Assembly (NCBI GenBank): GCA_020060185.1 | Contig: JAGVAS010000076.1 | Coordinates: 1-34,823, forward strand | Length of the DNA: 34,823 nucleotides | Reading direction: 5' to 3' | Origin: Desulfovibrio sp. | Lineage (GTDB): Bacteria; Bacillota; Dethiobacteria; DTU022; UBA8154 | Shown here: piece by piece, positions 18,017 to 27,382 of the stretch | Position numbering within the stretch: position 1 is the first letter of the stretch | How the letters are laid out: every line of letters begins with the position of its first letter | Made by a program: the position numbers and the translations under genes | The notes under the pieces: generated by a model | What the model saw: only the letters and a program-made list of their open reading frames with translations | Told to the model about the DNA's origin: nothing | Databases searched by the model: none

Positions 18017-19138
18017 ATGGAAAAGGCAGTAAGCGTGGTTATTTTTGAAGGAGGGGAACCTTCCAGTGAGATCGAACGAATGATGGTTGATGTACGCCAT
18101 GCCGTACTGCTGGATAATATAAATAAGATGAAGCAGGTGGCCCCGATAGGTCCTATTTACCTATTGACCAATTATACGCGCCTGGTTAAAGAAGCTGAAC
18201 TTTTAGGGGTTAAAGTTTTGGAAAACCGTCTTTCTGGAAAACAATTTCATTTTGGTGAAATATTTTCTAACCTTATCAATAAGGAGAAGCTGGAAAACGT
18301 TTTTTATATGGGCGGGGCAAGCATTCCCCTGGTAACAATCCAGGAACTAGAGGAGATCTGTTTTCTTTTGTTGAACTCTGAGGCTATAATATATGCTAAT
18401 AACGCTCAGTCTGCTGATATTATTGCCTTTACTCCCGGGAGTCTTATTAATAAAATAGAACCACCCTTGATCGATAATATCCTAGGCTTTTCCTTAAGGG
18501 AGGGGACAGGTGTTGAACAAAAACTTTTTCGCCATACTTCAGGGTTACTGTTTGATCTAGATACGCCGGCCGATTTACTTGTTCTGGCCGGTAGTCCCCT
18601 GGCGGGCCCGCGTACACGCCAGGTGATCAACAACTTGAACCTGGATCTCTCCCGCCTGGAAAGAGCCAAGGAAGTTCTTCGCGGGGATTATGAAGAGGCA
18701 GTGCTCCTGGGAAGGGTAGGGGCACCGGTAATAGCGCATATTAATCAAAATCTGAAAGTACGCTTGCGTATTTTTTCTGAAGAGCGGGGGATGAAAGCTC
18801 TGGGACGCGAAGAGCGGGGCGAAGCAATTTCGCTTATGGGTTTTTTCCTGGAGGAGGTTGGTGCCTGCAAATTTATAGAATACCTGGAAAAGGTAGCCCA
18901 GTGTGCTTTTTTGGATACGAGGGTTCTCATGGTGCATTTAAAGCAAAAGCTTTCGGCCGAAGAACGTTTTCTCTCTGACTTGGGCTGCTGGCAGGAGATC
19001 AGGAATCCCATTATAAGGGAATTTACCAGGGCAGCAGTAGAGTCTGAAATACCGGTTGTCTGTGGTGCACACTCCCTGGTTCTCGGCGGCTTATGGGCCC
19101 TGGTGGATGAAATAGGACCTACGCACAACCACTGGTAA
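18017..19138 (+). CDS. Putative GT-A-fold nucleotidyltransferase-like protein (CofC/MobA-like N-terminal part) with unassigned C-terminal domain
   Basis: VFYMGGASIPLVTIQELEEI and SGLLFDLDTPADLLVLA resemble MobA/CofC-type motifs; the canonical N-terminal GGxSxRMG is not evident. RBS GAAGGGAAGTG. Confidence 0.5.
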   Translation: MEKAVSVVIFEGGEPSSEIERMMVDVRHAVLLDNINKMKQVAPIGPIYLLTNYTRLVKEAELLGVKVLENRLSGKQFHFGEIFSNLINKEKLENVFYMGGASIPLVTIQELEEICFLLLNSEAIIYANNAQSADIIAFTPGSLINKIEPPLIDNILGFSLREGTGVEQKLFRHTSGLLFDLDTPADLLVLAGSPLAGPRTRQVINNLNLDLSRLERAKEVLRGDYEEAVLLGRVGAPVIAHINQNLKVRLRIFSEERGMKALGREERGEAISLMGFFLEEVGACKFIEYLEKVAQCAFLDTRVLMVHLKQKLSAEERFLSDLGCWQEIRNPIIREFTRAAVESEIPVVCGAHSLVLGGLWALVDEIGPTHNHW

Positions 19139-19193
19139 AAACATACTTGCTTGTTTTTGGATGAAGGCAAAATCCTGGAGAGGAGGTTTAGAT

Positions 19194-20501
19194 ATGAAAT
19201 GCTATGACCTGGCTGCTCTTACAGAAACGGAGTACAGGAATTTACTTCGCCGTTCGGAGACGGATATTTCGGAACATTTCCCCCTGGCCATGGAGGTAAT
19301 TAAACGTGTCCGGGAGGAAGGTGATAAAGCTATCCTGGATTATACCTTGAAGTTCGACGGGGTTTCCCTCGAGGAAAAAGACCTACAGGTTAAGGAAAAA
19401 GAAATTGAAGAAGCTTATGAGAAATTGGACAACCTGACCAGGGATACCCTGCAATATGCTGCAGCAAATATTAGAAAGTTTCACCAGCAGCAGCTTCCGG
19501 CAGAAATGTGGCTAAAGGAAATCGACGGCGGCTTGCTGGCTGGAGAAAAGGTAACTCCTATTTCAGACGTTTGTTTATATGTCCCCAGGGGCAAGGGAAG
19601 TTTCCCTTCTGTAATGCTGATGCTGGGAATACCTGCGGTCATAACAGGGGTTCCCCGGATTGTGGTCTGTACTCCTCCCGGAGCGAATGGCGAAGTAGAT
19701 ACGGTAACCTTGGCTGCAGCTCATATCGTTGGTATCAGGGAAATATACAGGATCGGGGGTATGCAGGCCATTGCCGCCGTTGCTTTTGGAACGGAAACCA
19801 TTCCCCGCTGCCGTAAAGTTATCGGGCCTGGAAATGCTTATGTCAATGCTGCCAAAAGGTTGCTGTACGGGGTACTGGATGTCGGCCTGCCAGCCGGTCC
19901 CAGCGAGGCCATCATTCTTGCCGACGAGCTTGCCGATCCGCATATTGTCTCCCTCGATTTACTCATTGAAGCGGAACATGGCCCCGATTCCGCCTCGTTA
20001 CTGGTTACACATTCCAGGGAACTGGCGAAAAAGGTCACCATGCTTTTACCTGAAATGATCAAAAAATTGCCTGAAGAAAAACGTCTTTTTGTGGAAAAAG
20101 TTTTTAATAATTATGGAGGTGTTGTTTTAACCGGAAAACTCGAAGAGTCGATTCGCTTTGTCAATGATTTTGCCCCTGAGCACCTGGAGATTTTAACCTC
20201 TGCTCCTTTTTCTTTACTTCCCCAGATTAAAAATGCGGGGGAAATCCTGCTGGGACCTTTTACTCCCGTTACTCTCTGTAATTTTTTACTGGGTCCCAAC
20301 GCTATCCTGCCTACAGGATCCTTTGCCAAGACTTATTCCGGTGTTTCGGTCCATGATTTTTTAAAACGTTCTTCTTTTGGTTATGTTACACCGGAAGGCT
20401 TTGCCAGGGTTAAGGAAGCAGCAATACGTTTTGCGGAGGTTGAGGGCTTTTGGGCTCATGCCATGGCGGTCAGGGAGAGGGGTATTAACGAGAAGTACTG
20501 A
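19194..20501 (+). CDS. Histidinol dehydrogenase homologue (HisD-like) with altered metal and substrate positions
   Basis: ORF 19161..20501; AGGAGG RBS before ATG 19194; VIGPGNAYVNAAKRLLYG, LPAGPSEAIILADE, FAPEHLEI, LPTGSFAKTYSGVSVHDFLKR; but LLIEAEH and TLCNFLLGPNAILPT. Confidence 0.85.
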   Translation: MKCYDLAALTETEYRNLLRRSETDISEHFPLAMEVIKRVREEGDKAILDYTLKFDGVSLEEKDLQVKEKEIEEAYEKLDNLTRDTLQYAAANIRKFHQQQLPAEMWLKEIDGGLLAGEKVTPISDVCLYVPRGKGSFPSVMLMLGIPAVITGVPRIVVCTPPGANGEVDTVTLAAAHIVGIREIYRIGGMQAIAAVAFGTETIPRCRKVIGPGNAYVNAAKRLLYGVLDVGLPAGPSEAIILADELADPHIVSLDLLIEAEHGPDSASLLVTHSRELAKKVTMLLPEMIKKLPEEKRLFVEKVFNNYGGVVLTGKLEESIRFVNDFAPEHLEILTSAPFSLLPQIKNAGEILLGPFTPVTLCNFLLGPNAILPTGSFAKTYSGVSVHDFLKRSSFGYVTPEGFARVKEAAIRFAEVEGFWAHAMAVRERGINEKY

Positions 20502-20506
20502 GCCGC

Positions 20507-20542
20507 CACCACCCTGCGGGTCACAACAATGGATGAAAATGA
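20507..20542 (+). repeat. Dispersed repeat A, copy 2
   Basis: CACCACCCTGCGGGTCACAACAATGGATGAAAATGA; 24-nt perfect match to the complement of 9592..9615 and 29/36 match to 30165..30200. Confidence 0.8.
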
Positions 20543-20574
20543 CCTTTTTAAGAAACCGTATTATGTCCCGCAAA

Positions 20575-20822
20575 GGTGGCGCAAGGTTGTGGCTCGCGAC
20601 TTGTGCAGCGAAGTAAAAAGTTCACGGTGAAGCGAGGGTTGGAGACGACCCAGCTGACAGGATGTCAGCTGCCGGCAGACGACCATGGATGGGAGTTCTG
20701 CCGGGGAGGTCATTATCTGCGGTATGGGGACACACCTCTTGCAGAGGAATGTCCCCGATGCCCGAGTTGAACCGTAGAGCTTTCTGAGCGGAACTCGGAG
20801 CGAGCACCAACCTTCGCCACCC
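20575..20822. repeat. ~250-bp multi-hairpin element with imperfect terminal inverted repeats (MITE-like or structured RNA)
   Basis: Left GGTGGCGCAAGGTTGTGGCTCGC versus complement of right end GGTGGCGAAGGTTGGTGCTCGC; internal hairpins CAGCTGACA/TGTCAGCTG, CCGGCAGA/TCTGCCGG, GGGGACA..TGTCCCC, CCGAGTT/AACTCGG. Confidence 0.7.
20726..20756. repeat. Palindromic repeat C, copy 2
   Basis: GGGGACACACCTCTTGCAGAGGAATGTCCCC, 30/31 identical to 8989..9019. Confidence 0.85.
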
Positions 20823-20884
20823 CATTTAATACCGGAAAGGAGGTATCCGGGGAAAGGCTTTTTAAGGCTTTTTACCGGGAAAAT

Positions 20885-21514
20885 GTGCAGGTAATATCTG
20901 AAAGGAAAACTGCAGAATCGGAAATTGTCGTTAAACTGGATTTTGGCCCCCGCTATGCCAACCCTAAAAAAGGATTGAAAACAACAATGCCCTTTTTGAA
21001 TCACATGCTTGAGCATGTAATCTGGCGGGGGGAGTTTAACCTGGAAGTAAGTGTGGAATTAAAGGATTTTTACCTCTCTCATGTTGTTTGTGAGGATATC
21101 GGTATAACCATGGGAAAGGCTGTTAATGAATATGTGAAGCTAAGGCTTGACGAAGGCCTGGCAGGTTATGGTTTTGCCCTGGCCACCATTGATGAGGCTT
21201 TGGCCCAGGCGGTTATTAGTTTTGAAAACAGGGCCTATCTCGATTTTTCCCATCCCGGAGTAATAATTCCAGCGCAAACCGAGAATACAAATTCAGAGGA
21301 CCTTAAGACCTTTTTTGAAGGGTTTGTCCAGGGAGCTTCCTGTACCTTGCACCTGAGTGTTTTAAAGGGAGTGAACGGTCACCATATTTGGGAAGCAGTA
21401 TTTCGCTCCTTTGGAGAGACTCTTTTCCGGGCATTGGCGCTAAGGGAATGGAGAAAGGGAATTACTTCGGGGGTTGCGGGGCCTGTACAGGTTAATATTT
21501 TTTCCAACAAGTAA
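20885..21514 (+). CDS. Imidazoleglycerol-phosphate dehydratase homologue (HisB-like), divergent active site
   Basis: PFLNHMLEH, SHVVCEDIGITMGKAV, IDEALAQA, CTLHL, GHHIWEAVFRSFGETLFRAL match IGPD blocks; several canonical residues replaced. GTG start is uncertain. Confidence 0.8.
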   Translation: MQVISERKTAESEIVVKLDFGPRYANPKKGLKTTMPFLNHMLEHVIWRGEFNLEVSVELKDFYLSHVVCEDIGITMGKAVNEYVKLRLDEGLAGYGFALATIDEALAQAVISFENRAYLDFSHPGVIIPAQTENTNSEDLKTFFEGFVQGASCTLHLSVLKGVNGHHIWEAVFRSFGETLFRALALREWRKGITSGVAGPVQVNIFSNK

Positions 21515-21553
21515 AGTTTAAAATTGATCTTTTGGCATACGGAGGAAATAATT

Positions 21554-22762
21554 GTGCTGGGAAAAGAAGGCAACCGGGGAAAAATTATTTTTGACATGGA
21601 TGGCGTTATAACAGGGGAAGAGTGCTACTGGAATACCGCTTCCCTGGTTGTATGGGAGCTGCTGTACAGCAAGCGCTACCTTGGGCTGGAACCTGAAGCC
21701 AACCTTCCGGAATTTAAGACAGATGTAACTCCCGGGGAGATCGCCTCCATCAGGAAGGTTGTTTTTCAGGAAGAGAAGGTTATTACGTTTATTAAAAAAC
21801 GTGCCGTAAATTCCAACTGGGACCTGGCCTTTTTAACTTTTGGCTACCAGCTAATGTTGTTATTAAAAGCACTTAGCGGAAAAGGACTTGAAAACACAGC
21901 ATGGGTAAAAGGGAAAAAGAAGGGTATTGACCTGGAGCATCTCCGCACCTTTTCCAGACTTTTAATGTCATTACATGGAGCATGGAGCCCGTCTTTTGAT
22001 GCTATTTTGGGCAATTGGGCAGGTGAAGCCCGGGGGATGGAGTTGATGCAGGAGTTGTCCGCCCAGTTGCCTGTCAGGTACTGGGAACTGGGGGAAACTA
22101 CTTTTAATTCCTTTTCTCCGTTATGGAAAGGGGTCCAGGAGATTTTTCAGGAATGGTACTTCGGAGAAGAGAAATACAGGAAATTTTACCACAGGGAGCC
22201 GGCAGTTCCTGGCAAAAGAGGGCTTATTTCCGATGAGAAGCCGGTATTGCCGGTGGAAAAAATTAAAGCTACCCTGGAAAAACTGGTAAAAAAAGGCTGG
22301 ATGCTGGGGATAGCAACGGGGAGGCCTTTAAACGAGCTTTACTTGCCCCTTGAGTCCATGGGAATCTGGGGATTGTTTGACCGCGGTTCGATAGCAACTT
22401 ATGATGATGTTCAAAAAGCGGAGCAATCTTTAAAAGCAGAAGGCCAAAAAATTTCCCTGGGTAAACCCCACCCTTTTTCTTTTTTAAAAGCCTACTGGGG
22501 AGAAGGGTTTAAAGAAAAGGAGCTTGTTTTTTCCACAGTTTTGAGACCGCAACCGGGTAAGTGCTGGATAGTCGGGGATTCCCTGGCAGATTTAATGGCT
22601 GCCAGGGAAATGGGGGCTTTTTTTATTGGTGTTTTATCCGGTCACAGCGGTGCTGACAGCAAGATTCTTTTTCATAAGGAAGGCGCCAGGCTTGTGCTGC
22701 CGGATATTACCTATATCCCGCACTATTTAGCTGAAATTAATGGCCCTGCCTCTAGGCAATAA
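21554..22762 (+). CDS. HAD-superfamily hydrolase with large insertion between motifs I and II
   Basis: GGAGG RBS before GTG 21554; FDMDGVITGEE (I), GIATGRP (II), LGKPHPFSFL (III), WIVGDSLADLMAARE (IV). Confidence 0.8.
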   Translation: MLGKEGNRGKIIFDMDGVITGEECYWNTASLVVWELLYSKRYLGLEPEANLPEFKTDVTPGEIASIRKVVFQEEKVITFIKKRAVNSNWDLAFLTFGYQLMLLLKALSGKGLENTAWVKGKKKGIDLEHLRTFSRLLMSLHGAWSPSFDAILGNWAGEARGMELMQELSAQLPVRYWELGETTFNSFSPLWKGVQEIFQEWYFGEEKYRKFYHREPAVPGKRGLISDEKPVLPVEKIKATLEKLVKKGWMLGIATGRPLNELYLPLESMGIWGLFDRGSIATYDDVQKAEQSLKAEGQKISLGKPHPFSFLKAYWGEGFKEKELVFSTVLRPQPGKCWIVGDSLADLMAAREMGAFFIGVLSGHSGADSKILFHKEGARLVLPDITYIPHYLAEINGPASRQ

Positions 22763-22797
22763 GGTGGGTCCAGGTTGAAAATTCCGGTGGGTTCAAC

Positions 22798-23283
22798 TTA
22801 AGTCTTGGGTTTTAGGCGCAGGGAAGCTATTAATAATACTATACCGAAAATAAGAATCAGGTAATTAACAAGCTGCGTTCTCTCCAGGCCCTGTAACAGC
22901 GCCGGTCCCACGGAGCTGGCTAAACCTGCTGACAAATAATCTGGCAAAATGGCCAGGGTTATTTGGACAAGAATAAAGGAAATTATGGCAAGAATAGATG
23001 CAGGCAGGAAAATTTGGAAGTTCCCGTAGAGATAATACAGGGCTATAAGGCAAAACCCTATGCCGGAGAGGGAAACCCAAAAAATGTTTCGGACAATGTT
23101 AGCTTCGATATTGGCCAGGAGTATGGCTATTTCCGGTGGATGTCCCGTTGCTCCGGAAATAATGGCACTCAGGCTTTCTGAAGTTACGACGCCAACCAGA
23201 AAAGTAGTGATAACGGTTGTTATCAGTGCAGCAGCAAAGGCAACCGCTAAAAGAATCTTTAAAAAAAGTTTGGTTTTTTGCAT
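22798..23283 (-). CDS. Small integral membrane protein of unknown function (about 4 TM)
   Basis: ORF 22798..23325; ATG 23283 preceded by GGAAAGGTGG; several hydrophobic segments. Confidence 0.6.
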   Translation of the reverse strand: MQKTKLFLKILLAVAFAAALITTVITTFLVGVVTSESLSAIISGATGHPPEIAILLANIEANIVRNIFWVSLSGIGFCLIALYYLYGNFQIFLPASILAIISFILVQITLAILPDYLSAGLASSVGPALLQGLERTQLVNYLILIFGIVLLIASLRLKPKT

Positions 23284-23487
23284 AGCATTGCCACCTTTCC
23301 CTAAACCATGATAATAATTGAACATTAAGTTCTTTTTTAATGCTGAACTTTCCTGCTATGAGAAAAAAATATCTTGCTGCCCTGCAGGGAACTGGAGCGA
23401 CTTGTAATTTGCCTGGGTTTCTAGTAGAATGTTTTTGCACGAATTTCTGTTCTAAATTATAGGTGTTTTATAAACGGAGGAATTTTT

Positions 23488-26151
23488 ATGGGTCTTTTAA
23501 CCAAAATATTTGGCGATCCCCATGTAAGGGAAGTAAAAAAGCTCTGGCGTTATGTTGAAGAGGTCAATTCTTATGAAGAGCGCATGAGGGAGCTCAAAGA
23601 AAGCCAGTTTCCGGAGTATACGGCTATTTTAAAAGAAAAGCTTGCGCAAGGGGAAACCCTTGATGATATCTTACCCGAAGCTTTTGCCCTGGCACGTGAA
23701 GCTGCCCGGCGAGTTCTGGGCATGAGGCCTTTTGATGTCCAGGTCCTGGGAGGCATTGTTTTGCACCAGGGCCGTATTGCGGAAATGAAAACCGGTGAAG
23801 GAAAAACCCTGGTGGCGACCATGCCCGCTTACCTTAACGCCCTGTGTGGTAAGGGGGTTCATATCGTTACCGTTAACGATTACCTGGCCAGGCGCGACAG
23901 GGATTGGATGGGTCCTGTTTATGAACTTCTTGGCTTAAGGGTGGGGACTATTGTTCACGGGCTAAATCCCCAGCAGCGCAGGGAGGCCTACAATGCCGAT
24001 ATAACCTACGGTACAAACAATGAGTTTGGTTTTGATTACCTTCGGGATAACATGGTCATTTACAAGGAGCATCTGGTCCAGCGTTCCCATTACTATGCCA
24101 TTGTGGACGAAGTGGACAGCATCCTGGTAGATGAAGCGAGGACACCATTAATCATTTCTGGCGCTGCAGAAAAGGCTACCGAGCTGTATGAAAAATTTGC
24201 CGTTTTTGTGCCCCGCTTAGAAAGGGACGCTGATTACGAAGTAGATGAAAAAGCACATAATGTGGACATTACGGAAAAAGGTTTTGAAAAGGTAGCCAGG
24301 TTTGTAGAGCATTCCCTGGGTTTGAAAAACCTGGAACAATCGGAGCAGCGGACCGAAATAGAGAACTATGTTAGACAGGCCTTAAAAGCACATGTCCTGA
24401 TGAAGAGGGACAGGGATTATGTTGTTAAAGACGGGGAAGTTATCATTGTGGACGAATTTACCGGGCGGCTTATGTTCGGCCGTCGCTACAGCGATGGTTT
24501 GCACCAGGCCATCGAAGCCAAAGAAAAGGTGAAAGTGGCCCGGGAAAGCCGAACCCTGGCCTCCATAACCTTTCAGAATTACTTTCGTATGTATGACAAG
24601 CTGTCCGGTATGACAGGTACCGCCGCTACCGAGGAAGAGGAGTTCCGGAAAATTTATGGCATGGATGTTGTGGTCATACCTACTAATGAACCCATGATCA
24701 GGAAGGATCTTTCCGATTTGGTTTACCGTTCCGAGAAGGCCAAGTTTAACGCTGTGGTGGAGGAGATCACGATGCGGCATCGGAACGGGCAGCCGGTTCT
24801 GGTAGGGACTATTTCCATTGAAAAATCTGAAGAATTAAGCCGGATGCTTTCCAAAAGGGGCGTATACCATCATGTTCTTAACGCCAAATATCATGAAAAG
24901 GAAGCGGAAATAATCGCTCAGGCGGGCCAAAAGGGAGCGGTTACCATTGCTACCAATATGGCCGGACGCGGCACTGACATTGTTTTGGGCGGCAATTTTG
25001 AGCCGCAAGTAAAAGCCGTCCTGGTAGAAGATAATTTGACTAGGGAACAAAAAGAGGCAAAAGTACAACAAATCCGTGGCCTTTGGAAGAGCCGTCACGA
25101 CGAAGTAGTACAGCTTGGAGGCCTGCATATCATTGGTACTGAAAGGCATGAATCCCGGCGCATAGATAACCAGCTCAGGGGGCGTGCCGGCCGGCAGGGG
25201 GATCCCGGGTCTTCTGTTTTTTATGTTTCCCTGGAAGATGACCTCATGCGGCTTTTTGGTTCGGACAATGTGAGATCAATCATGGAGAGGCTGGGTATGG
25301 AAGAGGATGTTCCCATAGAACATCCTATCATCAGCAGGGCTATAGAAAATGCCCAGAAAAAGGTAGAAAGTCGCAACTTCGAAATACGCAAGCACATCCT
25401 GGAGTATGACGATGTCCTTAACCAGCAGAGGGAAGTCATCTATAAGCAGCGCCGCCAGGTTCTGGAGGGTGAGAACTTGCGGGACAATATCATGCAGATG
25501 ATCTCTGATGTTGTAGAGCAGGCCCTTTCTCTCTATGCCGATGAGAAGCTGCACGAAGAAGAATGGGATTTGCACGGGCTCTTAAGTTATGCGGAAAGAT
25601 TATTTCTTCCAGGAGGGCATTTCAGCATCGAGGAGTTAAAGGCCCTTTCCCGGGAGGAAATAAGGGAGAGGCTGTTTGAGGCTGCCGGTAATTTTTATGA
25701 CGAGCGGGAAAGAGAAATCGGCTCCGAGGTTATGCGGGAACTGGAGCGAGTTGTCCTTTTGCGTACCGTCGACAGCAAGTGGATGGACCATATTGACGCC
25801 ATGCACGAACTTCGCCAGGGAGTATATCTGCGGGCTTTTGGGCAGCAGGACCCCCTGATCGAGTATAAATATGAAGCTTACGAAATGTTTCAGGAGATGA
25901 TTCGCTCTATCCAGGAAGATGTGGTTCGCCTCCTGTTCCATCTTAAAGTTAACCAGGCCCCGGAGCGGCAGCGTGTGGCGGCACCGGTGGTAACATTAAA
26001 AACGGAAGGTAAAGGGGCCATGGAAGAAGCCAGGAACACCGGGAGCACTTCTCCCGGTAAGCGCAGTCCTGTAACTGTTGACAAAGTGGGCAGAAATGAG
26101 CCCTGCCCCTGCGGAAGCGGTAAAAAATATAAAAAGTGCTGCGGAGCCTAG
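23488..26151 (+). CDS. secA: Preprotein translocase ATPase SecA
   Basis: [51 protein letters not shown]-terminal [17 protein letters not shown]. Confidence 0.98.
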   Translation: MGLLTKIFGDPHVREVKKLWRYVEEVNSYEERMRELKESQFPEYTAILKEKLAQGETLDDILPEAFALAREAARRVLGMRPFDVQVLGGIVLHQGRIAEMKTGEGKTLVATMPAYLNALCGKGVHIVTVNDYLARRDRDWMGPVYELLGLRVGTIVHGLNPQQRREAYNADITYGTNNEFGFDYLRDNMVIYKEHLVQRSHYYAIVDEVDSILVDEARTPLIISGAAEKATELYEKFAVFVPRLERDADYEVDEKAHNVDITEKGFEKVARFVEHSLGLKNLEQSEQRTEIENYVRQALKAHVLMKRDRDYVVKDGEVIIVDEFTGRLMFGRRYSDGLHQAIEAKEKVKVARESRTLASITFQNYFRMYDKLSGMTGTAATEEEEFRKIYGMDVVVIPTNEPMIRKDLSDLVYRSEKAKFNAVVEEITMRHRNGQPVLVGTISIEKSEELSRMLSKRGVYHHVLNAKYHEKEAEIIAQAGQKGAVTIATNMAGRGTDIVLGGNFEPQVKAVLVEDNLTREQKEAKVQQIRGLWKSRHDEVVQLGGLHIIGTERHESRRIDNQLRGRAGRQGDPGSSVFYVSLEDDLMRLFGSDNVRSIMERLGMEEDVPIEHPIISRAIENAQKKVESRNFEIRKHILEYDDVLNQQREVIYKQRRQVLEGENLRDNIMQMISDVVEQALSLYADEKLHEEEWDLHGLLSYAERLFLPGGHFSIEELKALSREEIRERLFEAAGNFYDEREREIGSEVMRELERVVLLRTVDSKWMDHIDAMHELRQGVYLRAFGQQDPLIEYKYEAYEMFQEMIRSIQEDVVRLLFHLKVNQAPERQRVAAPVVTLKTEGKGAMEEARNTGSTSPGKRSPVTVDKVGRNEPCPCGSGKKYKKCCGA

Positions 26152-26262
26152 CGCTATGAGCAATTATCTTGCCGCTGCAGGTTAAAAAGCTTTTGCTGTT
26201 GTTGTTTCTTTAGATTTTTTGGGTTAGGGATTAATGTGCTTCTTCGAAAGGAGGTCTTGTTA

Positions 26263-27382
26263 TTGCTTCTTGAACTGAAGGATCAATGGTTAAAGCAAAA
26301 AAAGAGGCTGGAAGAATGGGGGAAGTCTCTTTGACCTGGGGGAAAAAAGAAAAAGAGCAAGCTTGCTGGAAAAAGAAGCAGGCAATACCGAATTCTGGAA
26401 TAACCCTGAAGATGCCGCCAGGATAATGCAGGAGTTGGGGCAGTTAAAAGATAAGCTGGAGATTTATGACCAGCTGGAAAGTTTAATGGAAGAATGGAAC
26501 GTCTTGCTTCAGATGTACAAAGAGCTGGAAAATGAGGAGGAGGCTCCGGAGCTATTAAAGGAGGCAGAGAAGCTGAGCCTTAAGGCTGCCTCCCTGTTGG
26601 ACAAGGAAGAACTGCGCCTTCTTTTTAAGGGACGCTACGACGAAAAAAATGCCATTATGGCCATTCATCCCGGCGCCGGAGGGCTGGAGGCTCAGGATTG
26701 GGCCGAGATGCTCCTGCGCATGTATACCCGCTGGGCCGAGAAGAAAGGCTATAGCGTAGAGGTCCTTGATCTTTGGCCCGGTGAGGAAGCAGGCCTAAAA
26801 AGTGTAACCTTTCTCGTCAAAGGAGAAAAAGCCTATGGTTACCTGCAGGCGGAAAGGGGGGTCCACCGCCTTGTACGCATTTCACCGTTTGATGCCGGGG
26901 GAAGGAGACATACCTCTTTTGCCTCGGTGGATGTTTTACCTGAGGTGGAGGAGGGTGTTGATTTAGAGGTAGACCCTGATGATTTAAGAATTGATACTTT
27001 TCGTTCCCGTGGAGCTGGAGGCCAGCATGTTAATACTACTGATTCGGCAGTAAGGATTACCCATATTCCGACAGGTCTGGTTGTGCAGTGCCAGAATGAA
27101 CGTTCTCAACATAGTAATAAGGAAAGGGCTATGCGCATACTTCTGGCTAAACTTGCAGATTTGGCGCAGCGCCAGCAAAAAGAGGAGCTCCATGCTTTGA
27201 GGGGAGAGCAGAAAGAGATTGCCTGGGGGAGTCAAATCCGCTCCTATGTTTTTCATCCGTATTCACTGGTGAAGGACCACCGCACAGGTGTGGAGATTGG
27301 GGACGTCCAGTCTGTTATGGACGGGGAAATTGATCTTTTTCTGGAGGCTTTTCTGCGCTACAATGCACGTTTACAGTCGTAA
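26263..27382 (+). CDS. prfB: Peptide chain release factor 2, expressed by programmed +1 frameshift at CTT TGA C (26329-26335)
   Basis: AAAGGAGG RBS then TTG 26263 (LLELKDQWLKQKKRLEEWGKSL|TGA); shift to +1 continues DLGEKRKRASLLEKEAGNTEFWNNPEDA; GAGGQHVNTTDSAVRITHIPTG (GGQ). Confidence 0.93.

Noticed and set aside
20561-21016. Minus-strand 151-aa ORF across the hisD-hisB spacer
   Set aside because: Runs through the palindromic element and antisense into the HisB-like gene; composition reflects hairpins and no recognisable domain.
22763-22797. Near-duplicate GGTGGGTCCAGGTT / GGTGGGTTCAACTT after the HAD gene
   Set aside because: Only a ~14-nt imperfect repeat between convergent genes; may be part of a weak terminator, insufficient to call.
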